DNA of 50,719 bases from Elusimicrobiota bacterium (GCA_023249675.1 JAHFCE010000023.1:1-50719), one strand, 5' to 3'; positions 23,955 to 33,082 are shown, counted from the stretch's first letter. The notes: a model not told the origin generated them from the sequence alone. Program-made: numbers and translations.

Positions 23955-25211
23955 TTGTATTCCCAATTTTTGCTGTCGTTCTTGCCGTGCCTTGTCCTCG
24001 CCGCAGCACCCCTTTCGGCGGCTGAGACCGTCGCGGTCTCAGCCGGCTCCCTCAGTCTCACGCAGGCCCTGGACGCGGCTCGCCGCAGCAACCCGGAAAT
24101 CCGGGTTGCCCTGAAACGCTGGGAGGCGGCGCGCAAGAAGATCGCCTCCGAAGCCACGCCCGAGAAGCCCCGTCTCGACATCGAGCGGATGTACGCGTCT
24201 TCCGGGAAGACTCCCCTGAACGGAGCCGATGAGAAGGCTGTTTCCATAACCCAGGAGTTCCCGTTTCCCAGCACGTTGTACTTGCGGGGAAGCCGCGCTT
24301 CGAAGGCGGCCGAAGTCTCGGAACAGGTTTACCGCGCCAAGGTTCGCGAGGTTCTGGCGAAGACACGGACCTCCTACGCGATGCTGTACCTCTCCCTTAA
24401 GAGCCGCAAGCTGCTCGATGAGAACATCGAACTCATGCGCCGCTTCGCCAAGGTGGCGGAATCGAAGTACGCGGCGGGGTCGGTCAGCGAATCGGACGCT
24501 CTGAAAGCGCAGGTCGAGCTGACGAAGATGTTGAACATGGGCGTGGTCGTCGACGAGGAGAGGGAGTTGGCGAGTGCTATGCTCAACGCCTTGATGGGGC
24601 GCTTGGCGGGCGAACCCCTTGGAACTCCCCGCGACCTTGAACCGGGTCGCCTGGAGAAAGCTCGCGAGGAGCTTGAAGCCGTGGCGTTCGCGCGCCGACC
24701 CGAACTGCGCCAGGCGGTGCTCGCCGCCGAACTCTCCCGGACCTCCCTGTCTCTGGCAAAGTCGGAGTTCCTGCCTGACATCATGCTGTCCTACCGCAGC
24801 CGCAAGGATCCGGTGCGCGGCCGCACCAGCGACGCCGTCCTGGGGCTCTCGATCCCGCTTTGGTTCTGGAAGCCGGCGGCCTTGATAGCTGAGGCCTCGG
24901 CGGAGAAGGAGATGGCGGAGGCCGAACTCGAGGCGGCTCGGCTCATGACCGCCTCCGATCTTAGAAGCGCCTTTGTGCGGACGCGGACCGCACAAAGATT
25001 GGCCGAGAGCTATAAGACGAGCCTCCTGCCCCAGGCCGAGTCGGCTCTGACGGTGGCCGAGTCGAGCTACCAGGCGGGACGATCCAGCTTCCTGGATCTT
25101 CTCGATGCGCAACGCTCGCTGTTGAATTTCAAGCTCGAGTACTACCAATATCTGGCGGACTACGAACAGCGAGCCGCGGAGCTCGAACGCGTGATCGGAG
25201 AGGAGCTGTGA
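23955..25211 (+). CDS. TolC-family outer membrane efflux channel (CusC-like)
   Basis: This 418-residue protein has a signal peptide ending near LSAAE and two long alpha-helical hairpin repeats typical of outer membrane efflux proteins: LTQALDAARRSNPEIRVA at the start of the first repeat, and EFLPDIMLSY and YQAGRSSFLDLLDAQRSLL in the second. It would form the outer membrane exit duct of the CusABC-like pump. The start is a TTG at 23955 supported by GGAGG seven bases upstream; no ATG fits. A 12-bp perfect hairpin (24019-24045) lies inside the early coding region. The stop overlaps the GTG/ATG region of the next gene. Confidence 0.85.
   Translation: MYSQFLLSFLPCLVLAAAPLSAAETVAVSAGSLSLTQALDAARRSNPEIRVALKRWEAARKKIASEATPEKPRLDIERMYASSGKTPLNGADEKAVSITQEFPFPSTLYLRGSRASKAAEVSEQVYRAKVREVLAKTRTSYAMLYLSLKSRKLLDENIELMRRFAKVAESKYAAGSVSESDALKAQVELTKMLNMGVVVDEERELASAMLNALMGRLAGEPLGTPRDLEPGRLEKAREELEAVAFARRPELRQAVLAAELSRTSLSLAKSEFLPDIMLSYRSRKDPVRGRTSDAVLGLSIPLWFWKPAALIAEASAEKEMAEAELEAARLMTASDLRSAFVRTRTAQRLAESYKTSLLPQAESALTVAESSYQAGRSSFLDLLDAQRSLLNFKLEYYQYLADYEQRAAELERVIGEEL
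24019..24045. repeat. 12-bp perfect inverted repeat in the early efflux-channel gene
   Basis: CGGCTGAGACCG, a 3-base loop (TCG) and the exact reverse complement. It lies 65-90 bases after the TTG start, around the signal peptide cleavage site. It could be an operator or an mRNA hairpin that tunes expression, or could be chance in GC-rich coding sequence. Confidence 0.4.
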
Positions 25212-25216
25212 ACCTT

Positions 25217-26497
25217 ATGATTAAAAAAATATTTATTATCGCGGGTCTCGTTCTCTCGGGAGGGGGCCTCGCCGGATATTTCCTGACGCGCGGCCATGCG
25301 CCGCACGCCGCGCACCAGACGGCAGGCTACCATTGCCCGATGCATCCCAGCTACACGTCGGACAAGCCGGGCGACTGCCCCATCTGCGGGATGAAGCTTG
25401 TTCCCATAGAACCTGCGGGGGCGGCGACAGGAAAACAGATCTGCGTCCTTCACAAGTGCACGATGGCGCACTGCAAGATGGAGCTGCCCTTGATTCCGGG
25501 CCAAACCGTGACTTGCCCCATCTGCGGCACGCACACAGCGCCCGCCGCCGGTGCGACCGGCAAGATACTCTACTATCGCAATCCCATGAATCCTAAGGCG
25601 ACCTCGCCCGTGCCCATGAAGGACTCGATGGGCATGGACTATGTGCCGGTCTATGCGGAAGACGTCTCCGAGACATCTGTGGCGGGCCAGGCGTCCACGG
25701 TCATCTCCGCGCAGAAAAGGCAGCTCATCGGCATGAAGACCGAGGTCGTCGCACGGCGGCGGCTAAAGTTCACCGTGCGGGCCTCCGGGAGCGTGGCCTA
25801 CGATCCGGAACTCTACAACGCCATCGCGGAGCACCATAGCGCCATGGTCGCGCGAGACAAGGTCAAGGACAGCCCCTGGCCCGATGTCCACGAGAGAGCC
25901 GAGGCCTTGGTGCGCGCCGCCACCCTGCGCTTGCGCCAGCTCGGGCTCTCCGAAGCCCAGATCGGGGCGTTCACCGGCATGGAGTCCGCGCCGGAGAACC
26001 TCCTGCTCGGTGGGTCGGGCGGCACCGTATGGATCTACGCTCAGATCTACGAGTATGAGATCTCCCAGGTTCGCCCCGGTCAGCAGGCCGAGATCACCAC
26101 TCCCGCCTATCCCGGGCGAGTCTTCCACGGGACGGTCAAGGCGGTCGATCCGAATCTCTCGGCGGAGACCCGGTCTTTGCGGGTGCGCGTCGAGGTTCCC
26201 AACCCGGACGGCCTGCTCAAGCTTGAGATGTTCGTCAACGCGGCGATCAAAGCCGACCTGGGAACTAAGCTCGCTTTGCCCGAAGCGGCGCTCCTCGATA
26301 GCGGCGAGCGAAAACTCGTGTTCGTCGAGTTGGGAGAAGGTCGCATCGAACCACGCGAGGTCCGCGTGGGCAGCGTCGCCGATGGCTACTACGAACTCCT
26401 TTCGGGCGTGCGCGAAGGAGAGCGGGTGGTGACGACCGCGAACTTTTTCATCGACTCCGAGTCGCGGCTGAAGTCCGCCCTCTCGGGCAAGAGATAA
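25217..26497 (+). CDS. cusB: RND efflux periplasmic adaptor with heavy-metal-binding domains (CusB-like)
   Basis: This 426-residue membrane fusion protein has an N-terminal anchor. Two heavy-metal-binding modules follow: YHCPMHPSYTSDKPGDCPIC (residues 38-57) then GMKLVP, and a CPIC/HKC-containing stretch (about 76-105). A YYRNPMNP...PMKDSMGMDYVPVY segment (119-146) is typical of CusB/CzcB-type adaptors. The rest has the barrel-sandwich and beta-barrel domains. Methionine, cysteine and histidine clusters point to Cu(I)/Ag(I). An in-frame GTG at 25208 overlaps the previous stop but is too close to the AGGAG site, so ATG 25217 is chosen. Confidence 0.85.
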   Translation: MIKKIFIIAGLVLSGGGLAGYFLTRGHAPHAAHQTAGYHCPMHPSYTSDKPGDCPICGMKLVPIEPAGAATGKQICVLHKCTMAHCKMELPLIPGQTVTCPICGTHTAPAAGATGKILYYRNPMNPKATSPVPMKDSMGMDYVPVYAEDVSETSVAGQASTVISAQKRQLIGMKTEVVARRRLKFTVRASGSVAYDPELYNAIAEHHSAMVARDKVKDSPWPDVHERAEALVRAATLRLRQLGLSEAQIGAFTGMESAPENLLLGGSGGTVWIYAQIYEYEISQVRPGQQAEITTPAYPGRVFHGTVKAVDPNLSAETRSLRVRVEVPNPDGLLKLEMFVNAAIKADLGTKLALPEAALLDSGERKLVFVELGEGRIEPREVRVGSVADGYYELLSGVREGERVVTTANFFIDSESRLKSALSGKR

Positions 26498-26501
26498 GTC
26501 C

Positions 26502-29500
26502 ATGGTCGAAAAACTGATCGCCTGGTCGGCCCGCAACAAATTCATCGTGATCGCCTTGGTGGCGGTCGCCCTCGGCGTCGCCGTCTACTGTATGAGGAAC
26601 TCGCGCTTGGACGCCATCCCGGACCTCTCTGACACCCAGGTGATCATCTATTCGCGCTGGGACCGCTCCCCGGATATTCTGGAGGACCAGGTCACCTATC
26701 CCATCGTGACCGCCCTGCTCGGCGCGCCCGGCGTCAAGGCCATCCGCGGCTTCTCCGACTTCGGATACTCCTACGTCTATGTCATTTTCCAAGATGGGAC
26801 CGACCCTTACTGGGCTAGAAGCCGCACACTGGAGTATCTGAGCAAGATACTGCCGCAGCTCCCGGATGGGGTGCGTACGGAACTCGGGCCCGACGCCACG
26901 GGTGTGGGCTGGGTGTACCAATACGCTCTAGTCGACAAGAGCGGGCGCAACAACCTCGCCGACCTGCGCGCCTTCCAGGATTGGCACCTCCGTTACTTTC
27001 TCCAAGCGGTCCCCGGCGTGGCCGAGGTCGCTTCCATCGGAGGCTTTCAAAAGCAGTACCAGATCAACATCGATCCCAACGCCCTCGTGGCTTACAAGGT
27101 CCCGTTGATGAAGGTCGTCGAGGCGATCCGTGAAGGGAACAACGACGTGGGCGGCCGTCTGCTGGAGTTTTCGGGCAAGGAGTACATGGTCCGCGGACGG
27201 GGTTATATCAAGTCCGTCGCGGACATCGAGAACATCGTGGTCGGCCGAGACAGACTTGGCACGCCGATTCTCGTGCGCAGTCTCGGCCATGTGGCCCTCG
27301 GTCCGGACATCCGGCGCGGTGTGGCCGACCTCGACGGCGAGGGCGATACTGTCGGCGGCGTGGTCGTGATGCGATACGGAGAGAACGCGCTCCATGTCAT
27401 CGAGAGGGTCAAGAAGAAACTCGAAGAGATCAAACCCTCTTTGCCCCCGGGTGTGGAGATCGTGACCACCTATGACCGTTCCAGCCTCATCGAGCGCGCC
27501 ATCGGCACCTTGAAGGAGGAACTGCTTCTCGAACTTGTGATCGTCAGCCTGGTCATCCTCGTGTTCCTCTGGCACATTCCGACGGCCATCATTCCGATCG
27601 TCACGATTCCAGTCGCGGTCATCCTCACCTTCATACCGATGTATTTCATGGGACTGACGGCGAACATCATGTCGATTTCGGGCATCGCCATCTCCATCGG
27701 CATACTTGTCGACGGCGCCATCGTGGAGGTCGAGAACGCGTATAAAAAACTCCAGTTATGGATCGAGGGGGGGCGCCAGGGCGATTTCCATGAAGTCCGC
27801 CTGAAGGCCATGCAGGAAGTCGGTCCGGCCGTCTTCTTCTCGCTTCTGGTCATCGCGGTCGCCTTCATGCCCATCTTCACGCTCATGGACCAGGAAGGCC
27901 GTCTCTTCAGGCCCCTGGCCTTCACCAAGAACCTGGCCATGGCCATCGCCGCGCTACTCGCCATCACCTTCGATCCGGCCATCCGGATGATGTTCTCGCG
28001 CATGGACGATTTTACCTTCAAACCCAAGTGGCTGGCTTGGGTGTCGAGCCAGGTGCTGGTGGGTCGCTACTACCCCGAGGAGAAGCACCCTGTGAGCAGG
28101 GTGCTTTTCCGCTTTTACGAGCCGGCCTGCCGGTTCGTTCTGGAGCATCCCTACAAGACCATCTCGACGGCGGTCTTTCTGGTGCTCTCGACCATCCCGG
28201 TCTACCTGCATCTCGGCGCGGAGTTCATGCCTCCGCTCAACGAGGGCACTCTCCTCTACATGCCGACGACCTTGCCGGGCATCTCCGTCACCGAGGCCCA
28301 AAGTCTTCTTCAAACCCAGGACCAACTTCTCAAGTCCTTCCCGGAAGTGGAACGGGTCTTCGGCAAGGCCGGCCGCGTCGAGAGCTCGACCGACCCGGCT
28401 CCGTTCTCCATGATGGAGACGACGGTCGTGCTCAAGCCCCACGACCAGTGGCGCAGGAAGTCGTGCTGGTACTCCTCTTGGGTTCCGGAACTCTTCCAGA
28501 GGCCTCTAAGACACGTTTGGGACGACCGTTTGAGCTGGGAGGAACTGGTCGCGGAGATGGACGGCAAGCTGCGCTTTCCCGGCGTGAGCAACGCCTGGAC
28601 GATGCCGATCAAAGGCCGCATCGACATGCTGACCACGGGAGTGCGCACGCCCATCGGCATCAAGCTCTTCGGCTCCGATTTAAAGGAGATCGAGAGGCTC
28701 GGCGTCGAGATCGAATCGGCGCTGAAAGACATTCCCGGCACGCGCAGCGTCTACGCGGAACGCACCGCGGGCGGCTATTTCGTCGACTTCGACCTCAAGC
28801 GCGACCAACTCGCCCGCTACGGCCTGAGCATCAAGGAAGCCGAGATGGTGATCATGTCCGCCATCGGCGGCGAGCCGGTCACGACCACGGTCGAAGGCCG
28901 CGAGCGCTACTCGGTCAACGTCCGCTACGCGCGAGAGTTCCGGGACACCGTTTCCAAGATCCAGCGCGTCCTCGTGCCCACGATGAGCGGCGCGCAGGTG
29001 CCTCTGGCCCAGCTTGCGGACATCCGTTTGCTGCAAGGACCCGGCATGATCCGCAACGAGAACGGCTTGCTCTCCGGTTATGTCTACGTCGATGTGGCCG
29101 GCCGAGATATCGGCAGCTATGTGACGGAGGCCAAAAAGATCATCTCTGCAAAAGTGCCGCTGCCCACCGGCTACGCGATTCAGTGGAGCGGGCAGTACGA
29201 GAACATGGCGCGCGTGCGCGAGCGGCTGAAGGTGGTGCTGCCTCTGACTATCGTCATCATCATCTTCCTGCTCTATATGAACACCAAGTCCTGGGCGAAG
29301 ACCGCCATCGTCTTGATGGCGGTGCCCTTCTCGCTCATCGGCGCGGTGTGGCTCTTGTACCTGCTCGGCTACAACGTGTCGATCGCGGTCTGGGTTGGGA
29401 TGATCGCCTTGATGGGGCTCGATGCGGAGACGGGAGTCTTTATGCTCCTTTATCTGGATATGGCATACTCCGATATGGTGCGTGCGGGGCGCATGAGCAC

Positions 29501-29786
29501 GTATGCGCATCTTGAGGAAGCCGTCATCCATGGCGCGGTCAAGCGCATACGTCCCAAGCTGATGACCGTGGCCTGCGCCTTCATGGGCCTGGTGCCCATC
29601 ATGTGGTCGGCCGGGACCGGCGCCGACCTCATGAAGCGCATTGCCGCACCCATGGTGGGAGGACTTTTCACGAGCTTCATCCTGGAGCTGCTCGTCTACC
29701 CGCCCGTTTTCTGTTTATGGAAGTGGCATTTCGAGATGAAGAAGGGGGTCGTTCAGGGCGGAAATTATCAAGGAGGAGTTCAATGA
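26502..29786 (+). CDS. cusA: Heavy-metal RND efflux pump (CusA/CzcA family)
   Basis: This 1094-residue inner-membrane RND transporter has the signature start (SRLDAIPDLSDTQVIIYSRW), the conserved DGAIVEVENA in TM4, PTTLPGISVTEAQ in the second periplasmic half, and the GLDAETGVFMLLYLD segment of the second membrane half. It would export metal ions from the periplasm or cytoplasm through the TolC-like channel using proton flow. It is about 45 residues longer than CusA of Escherichia coli, the extra lying in loops such as VSSQVLVGRYYPEEKHPVSR. A terminator-like hairpin (28083-28108) is present in that extra loop. The TGA overlaps the next ATG. Confidence 0.9.
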   Translation: MVEKLIAWSARNKFIVIALVAVALGVAVYCMRNSRLDAIPDLSDTQVIIYSRWDRSPDILEDQVTYPIVTALLGAPGVKAIRGFSDFGYSYVYVIFQDGTDPYWARSRTLEYLSKILPQLPDGVRTELGPDATGVGWVYQYALVDKSGRNNLADLRAFQDWHLRYFLQAVPGVAEVASIGGFQKQYQINIDPNALVAYKVPLMKVVEAIREGNNDVGGRLLEFSGKEYMVRGRGYIKSVADIENIVVGRDRLGTPILVRSLGHVALGPDIRRGVADLDGEGDTVGGVVVMRYGENALHVIERVKKKLEEIKPSLPPGVEIVTTYDRSSLIERAIGTLKEELLLELVIVSLVILVFLWHIPTAIIPIVTIPVAVILTFIPMYFMGLTANIMSISGIAISIGILVDGAIVEVENAYKKLQLWIEGGRQGDFHEVRLKAMQEVGPAVFFSLLVIAVAFMPIFTLMDQEGRLFRPLAFTKNLAMAIAALLAITFDPAIRMMFSRMDDFTFKPKWLAWVSSQVLVGRYYPEEKHPVSRVLFRFYEPACRFVLEHPYKTISTAVFLVLSTIPVYLHLGAEFMPPLNEGTLLYMPTTLPGISVTEAQSLLQTQDQLLKSFPEVERVFGKAGRVESSTDPAPFSMMETTVVLKPHDQWRRKSCWYSSWVPELFQRPLRHVWDDRLSWEELVAEMDGKLRFPGVSNAWTMPIKGRIDMLTTGVRTPIGIKLFGSDLKEIERLGVEIESALKDIPGTRSVYAERTAGGYFVDFDLKRDQLARYGLSIKEAEMVIMSAIGGEPVTTTVEGRERYSVNVRYAREFRDTVSKIQRVLVPTMSGAQVPLAQLADIRLLQGPGMIRNENGLLSGYVYVDVAGRDIGSYVTEAKKIISAKVPLPTGYAIQWSGQYENMARVRERLKVVLPLTIVIIIFLLYMNTKSWAKTAIVLMAVPFSLIGAVWLLYLLGYNVSIAVWVGMIALMGLDAETGVFMLLYLDMAYSDMVRAGRMSTYAHLEEAVIHGAVKRIRPKLMTVACAFMGLVPIMWSAGTGADLMKRIAAPMVGGLFTSFILELLVYPPVFCLWKWHFEMKKGVVQGGNYQGGVQ
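28083..28108 (+). repeat. Terminator-like hairpin inside cusA
   Basis: AAGCACCCTG, a 4-base loop (TGAG), then CAGGGTGCTT followed by more T (TTTT before CCGC). A 10-bp perfect stem plus a short T-tract resembles an intrinsic terminator, but it lies in the middle of an intact coding frame and may be accidental. Confidence 0.3.
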
Positions 29787-30157
29787 GACAGTTGACGATC
29801 GCCGCGATCATCGCGGTCGCCGTTGCCGGAAGCGCTTGGGCCGGGAAGGGGCACCTAGACCCTTCGGGCAAGAGCGAGACGATCTCGGGAGAAATGCTCG
29901 ACATGGCCTGCTACATGGCCCATGAGGGCAAGGGCAAGAAGCACGCGAAGTGCGCCGGAGCCTGCGTAATGGGCGGGGCCTCATTGGGAATTCTGACCAA
30001 GGAGGGGAAGGTCTATCTGGTCGTGGGCGACCACGAGAACGAGAAGCCCTACCTCCAAGCCAAGGCTTTGGCGGGCGGCGAAGCCAAACTGACCGGAACC
30101 GTCTTCGTGCGCGGAGGCTTGACCGCCATCATCGTGAGCAAGACGGAGAAGCTCTAG
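29783..30157 (+). CDS. Exported cysteine-containing protein of unknown function
   Basis: This 124-residue protein has a signal peptide (MRQLTIAAIIAVAVAGSAWA). The mature part has the segment GEMLDMACYMAH then a lysine-rich stretch, KCAGACVMGGASLGIL and a beta-rich C-terminus (VYLVVGDHE, LTGTVFVRGGLTAIIV). I have seen similar small exported proteins near cytochromes and metal systems but know no function; the three Cys and two Met suggest metal or redox chemistry. ATG 29783 overlaps the cusA stop behind a strong AAGGAGG site. The open frame further upstream belongs to cusA sequence. Confidence 0.7.
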   Translation: MRQLTIAAIIAVAVAGSAWAGKGHLDPSGKSETISGEMLDMACYMAHEGKGKKHAKCAGACVMGGASLGILTKEGKVYLVVGDHENEKPYLQAKALAGGEAKLTGTVFVRGGLTAIIVSKTEKL

Positions 30158-30604
30158 GTGGAGTTCAAGCTTTACCATCTACATCCGGCGGCCGTCCACT
30201 TCCCGATCGCATTGTTGGCGCTCGGAGCGGCGGCCGCCGGACTGCGGCTGAGGAAGAACGCTCCGGAGTGGCTTGCGAAGGCCGAATCATGGCTTCTCTG
30301 GCTGGGGACTTTGTCGGCTTGGGCGACGCTCGGCCTGGGGCTGCTCGCGCAGAAGACCGCGCCTCACGTGCCGCTGGCCTGGGAAGTCTTGGCTGAACAT
30401 GAGGAATTGGCGTGGTGGACCTGCGCTGTCTTCAGCGCGCTGTCGGGGCTGCGGGTATTCGCGGTGAAGACCGGTCGCGACGCGGGAAAAGTCCGCGCCG
30501 CGCAGGCCCTTCTCTGGGCGATCGGCCTCGGCCTATTGGTTGCGACGGCGATGCATGGCGGAGAGCTGGTATACGGCTTCGGCCTGGGAGTCGGCGCGCG
30601 GTGA
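30158..30604 (+). CDS. DUF2231 membrane protein
   Basis: This 148-residue protein starts with GTG immediately after the previous TAG. It has four hydrophobic segments and the conserved LHPAAVHFPIALLALG start and a GGELVYGFG end, typical of DUF2231 (predicted membrane protein, possibly binding heme or metal through the conserved histidines). The function is unknown. It closes the efflux operon. Its last 72 bases overlap the 3' end of the convergent minus-strand gene, so the two genes share coding sequence on opposite strands. Confidence 0.75.
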   Translation: MEFKLYHLHPAAVHFPIALLALGAAAAGLRLRKNAPEWLAKAESWLLWLGTLSAWATLGLGLLAQKTAPHVPLAWEVLAEHEELAWWTCAVFSALSGLRVFAVKTGRDAGKVRAAQALLWAIGLGLLVATAMHGGELVYGFGLGVGAR

Positions 30605-32962
30605 GAATGACTGCGTGCCGAATACGAGGCGGTCGACTTCGTCGCGCGTGAGCGCGCCGCGCAGGAGGTCGCTCACGTACTCGGGCGAGTAGAAGCGGTC
30701 AAGCGGAACGGTTTTGGGGCCGTCCTTGATGCGCACGCGGGCCGAGCCCGTGCCGAGGCCGAGCGTTGCGCGCGCATCGCGCCAGTCTTCGAGGCCCGCC
30801 TCAGCCAGCTGCTGGACGAAGGCCTTGTGCCAGTTCGCGGCGGCGGCCGCGCCCTTCGGAGCGATCACCTCGGGATCGAGCCCGAGGCCGACCAAGGAGT
30901 TCGATCGGGACGCGATGCCGTACGGGCAGTTGCCGTTGGCGCAGGCTTTCACCTTGGCGCAGCCAAGGCCCATGCCCATCCACAGGCGCGCGCCGGAGAT
31001 GCCGTCGGCGCCGAGCGCCAATTTCTCGACGCCCTCGGTCGGCAGCATCAGGTCGCCGGTGGCTTCCAAGAATATGAGCTCGCGGATCCCAAGCTTCTTG
31101 AGCACCGCGTCGGTGACGATGATCGCCTCGTTGCCGGGCAGGCTCGTGTTCGCGCCGGGCGGGGCGTTGCCGGAGCCCGGGGAGAAGTCGTCGCCGCGCC
31201 CGTCGAGCTGGATGTGGTCGGGCAGGGCGTTCGCACCCTTCAGGAACGTCAGGAACGCGAGCAGGTCCTCGGCGTCGCCGACGCCGAACTTGAGCGAGAC
31301 CGGCTTGTTGGTGACGACGCGCGCGGCCTTGATCAGCGCCGCGACCGATTCGTAGCTGTCGAGGTCGGGGACGATCTCGGGAGACTTGAAGGGCTGGTCG
31401 CGCCGGATCTCGCGCAGTGCGGCCACGATGGGGTCGACTTTCTTCGGGTCCACCTTGGCGCCGCGTTTGGCCGCCTGCTTGAGCTTGAACTGAGTCATCG
31501 CGACAAAGGGCGAGGCGGCGGTGCGGCGGAGCTTGTCGAAGTCGACCCGGAGGTCGCTTCCGCGGATGCCGTTGAGCGCCGAGCCGTATTGCGCGACGAC
31601 CTGCGCCTGAGCCAGATCGGCGGCGGAGAACTCGGCGAACAGCTTGTTGCGTTTCGCGAATAACGCGTCGACGAGCATGACGATCTCCGCCTCGGCCTGG
31701 CTGCCCTCCCGGAATTGACCGTTGGCGAGGTTCCAAGCGATGAGCTCGCGCTTGGCCTTGTCGGCGTTTCCCTCGAGCACGGCGAGCGCGAAGCCGGGGC
31801 CGCCCTCGCCGGTGTTGTAGAGCATGCGCGCGCCGCGATCCTTGGCGAGCTTCAGGTGAATGTAGAGCAAGGACAGATGGGACTGCGCGGAGAGCTGGGG
31901 GAAGCTCATGCCGGAAATACCCGCCATCGGTGAGAGCTCGATGTTTCCGATCCGATGTTTGGAGGCGCGGATCCTCTCGAGATTAGGTTCGGGGAAGATG
32001 ACGGGGGAGACCACCTCCGTCTGACCATCGTAGACCGCATGGCCGAAGGAGCCGCGAAAGTCGCCTTCCTTGTGGAGGCCTTCGAGCACCGACCAGCGCC
32101 AGTCATGCTTGCCTTGCGGCTGGCCGCTCATGTACTTGCGCCAGAGCTCGCCGCCGTGGGTCATCACGGAGCGAAAGGCGTTGAGCGCCGGACGGTAGAG
32201 AGCGTGAGCTAAGGCCGCCTTCATCATGAACTGAACCTTGAGCCAGGCGACCTTGGCGCGGAACACGGGGCCGCGCGTGAGCGCGGGCGGCGGGACCTCG
32301 TGGTTTTTAGCGGACGCGGCGCGCAGGCGGTTGGTGCCCGGCGACATCAGCCGCGACGGCGGATTCGCCAGTTGGGCGGCCATCGCCTCAACGGGTGTGG
32401 ACGCGAGCTCTCCCGGGGTGAACCGCGAGAGCCTCGCGGCCTCGAGGGAGGACTCAAGCTCACGACGCTTCTCGGTCGCGAGCTTGAGGGCGGCGCGTTC
32501 GTAGGCGGCGAGAATGTCCACTCGGCGCACCGAAGGCGCGAAGGCGGCCGCGGGACCGGCGAGCCAGCCTAAGCGCGCGGCGACGACGGCGTACTCGGCG
32601 GACGCCGGGTCGGCCGTGCGCTCATCCTCGAAGACTTTTTGCGTCTCGATCATCGCCTCAACGCGCAGCACGCGCACTGCTTGGTTCACCCCGAGCGTGC
32701 GCGCGGCCTGCGGCTGGGCGAGATAAGCTTCCGGAGTCAGACCCGAGGACTCGAGGGCGCGCAGGACCGGCGCTAAGTTCGCATCGGGCATGCTCGCTTG
32801 GAGGTCCATGAGCACTGGATCTCGAGATGCGTCCCAATGCCCGGCGGGCGTGGAGAGCAAAGACAGGGGAAGGCGCGGTCCGATCAGGATGGCGGGGGAG
32901 ACGACACCTGCGCTTGCAAGGGTGGCGAGGAGGAGGAAAGCGCACGGCAGAAGATGTCGCAT
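30533..32962 (-). CDS. Exported glutamate synthase-like FMN/Fe-S protein
   Basis: This 809-residue protein begins with a clear signal peptide (MRHLLPCAFLLLATLASAG). Residues of about 340-720 match the FMN-binding domain of glutamate synthase: ISGMSFPQLSAQSHLSLLYI, NTGEGGPG, KFGVGDAEDLLAF, then GLGCAKVKACANGNCPYGIA, which keeps the CxxxxxCxxxxC spacing of the glutamate synthase 3Fe-4S site (about residues 666-677). There is no N-terminal amidotransferase domain. The N-terminal 330 residues are alanine-rich and helical with no family. Related archaeal-type stand-alone domains are cytoplasmic, so export is unusual; Tat export with cofactor would normally need twin Arg, which I do not see. Substrate unknown. 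Confidence 0.7.
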   Translation of the reverse strand: MRHLLPCAFLLLATLASAGVVSPAILIGPRLPLSLLSTPAGHWDASRDPVLMDLQASMPDANLAPVLRALESSGLTPEAYLAQPQAARTLGVNQAVRVLRVEAMIETQKVFEDERTADPASAEYAVVAARLGWLAGPAAAFAPSVRRVDILAAYERAALKLATEKRRELESSLEAARLSRFTPGELASTPVEAMAAQLANPPSRLMSPGTNRLRAASAKNHEVPPPALTRGPVFRAKVAWLKVQFMMKAALAHALYRPALNAFRSVMTHGGELWRKYMSGQPQGKHDWRWSVLEGLHKEGDFRGSFGHAVYDGQTEVVSPVIFPEPNLERIRASKHRIGNIELSPMAGISGMSFPQLSAQSHLSLLYIHLKLAKDRGARMLYNTGEGGPGFALAVLEGNADKAKRELIAWNLANGQFREGSQAEAEIVMLVDALFAKRNKLFAEFSAADLAQAQVVAQYGSALNGIRGSDLRVDFDKLRRTAASPFVAMTQFKLKQAAKRGAKVDPKKVDPIVAALREIRRDQPFKSPEIVPDLDSYESVAALIKAARVVTNKPVSLKFGVGDAEDLLAFLTFLKGANALPDHIQLDGRGDDFSPGSGNAPPGANTSLPGNEAIIVTDAVLKKLGIRELIFLEATGDLMLPTEGVEKLALGADGISGARLWMGMGLGCAKVKACANGNCPYGIASRSNSLVGLGLDPEVIAPKGAAAAANWHKAFVQQLAEAGLEDWRDARATLGLGTGSARVRIKDGPKTVPLDRFYSPEYVSDLLRGALTRDEVDRLVFGTQSFSPRADSQAEAVYQLSAMHRRRNQ

Positions 32963-32970
32963 CCGATCAC

Positions 32971-32976
32971 ATTATA
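32971..32976 (-). promoter_or_regulatory. Consensus -10 (TATAAT) of the exported glutamate synthase-like gene
   Basis: A perfect TATAAT on the minus strand ends 8 bases before the ATG at 32962. No -35 is convincing. The short distance implies a leaderless or nearly leaderless mRNA. Confidence 0.5.
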
Positions 32977-33037
32977 AGGGAAGCCGGCGGAAGACGCCTG
33001 TGCCATTCGGTCCCCGCAGGCATAGACCGTATGCCTA

Positions 33038-33067
33038 CGCGCCCTTTCCCTTAGGGCCTAGGGCGCG
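33038..33067. repeat. 8-bp inverted repeat in the divergent promoter region
   Basis: CGCGCCCT (33038-33045) and AGGGCGCG (33060-33067) flank a 14-base spacer that itself contains CCCTTAGGG. It lies between the two divergent genes, 15 bases upstream of the TACAAT at 33083, and could be an operator. The intergenic region otherwise holds only promoter elements. Confidence 0.3.
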
Positions 33068-33082
33068 CGGCGCGGCGTTCGG

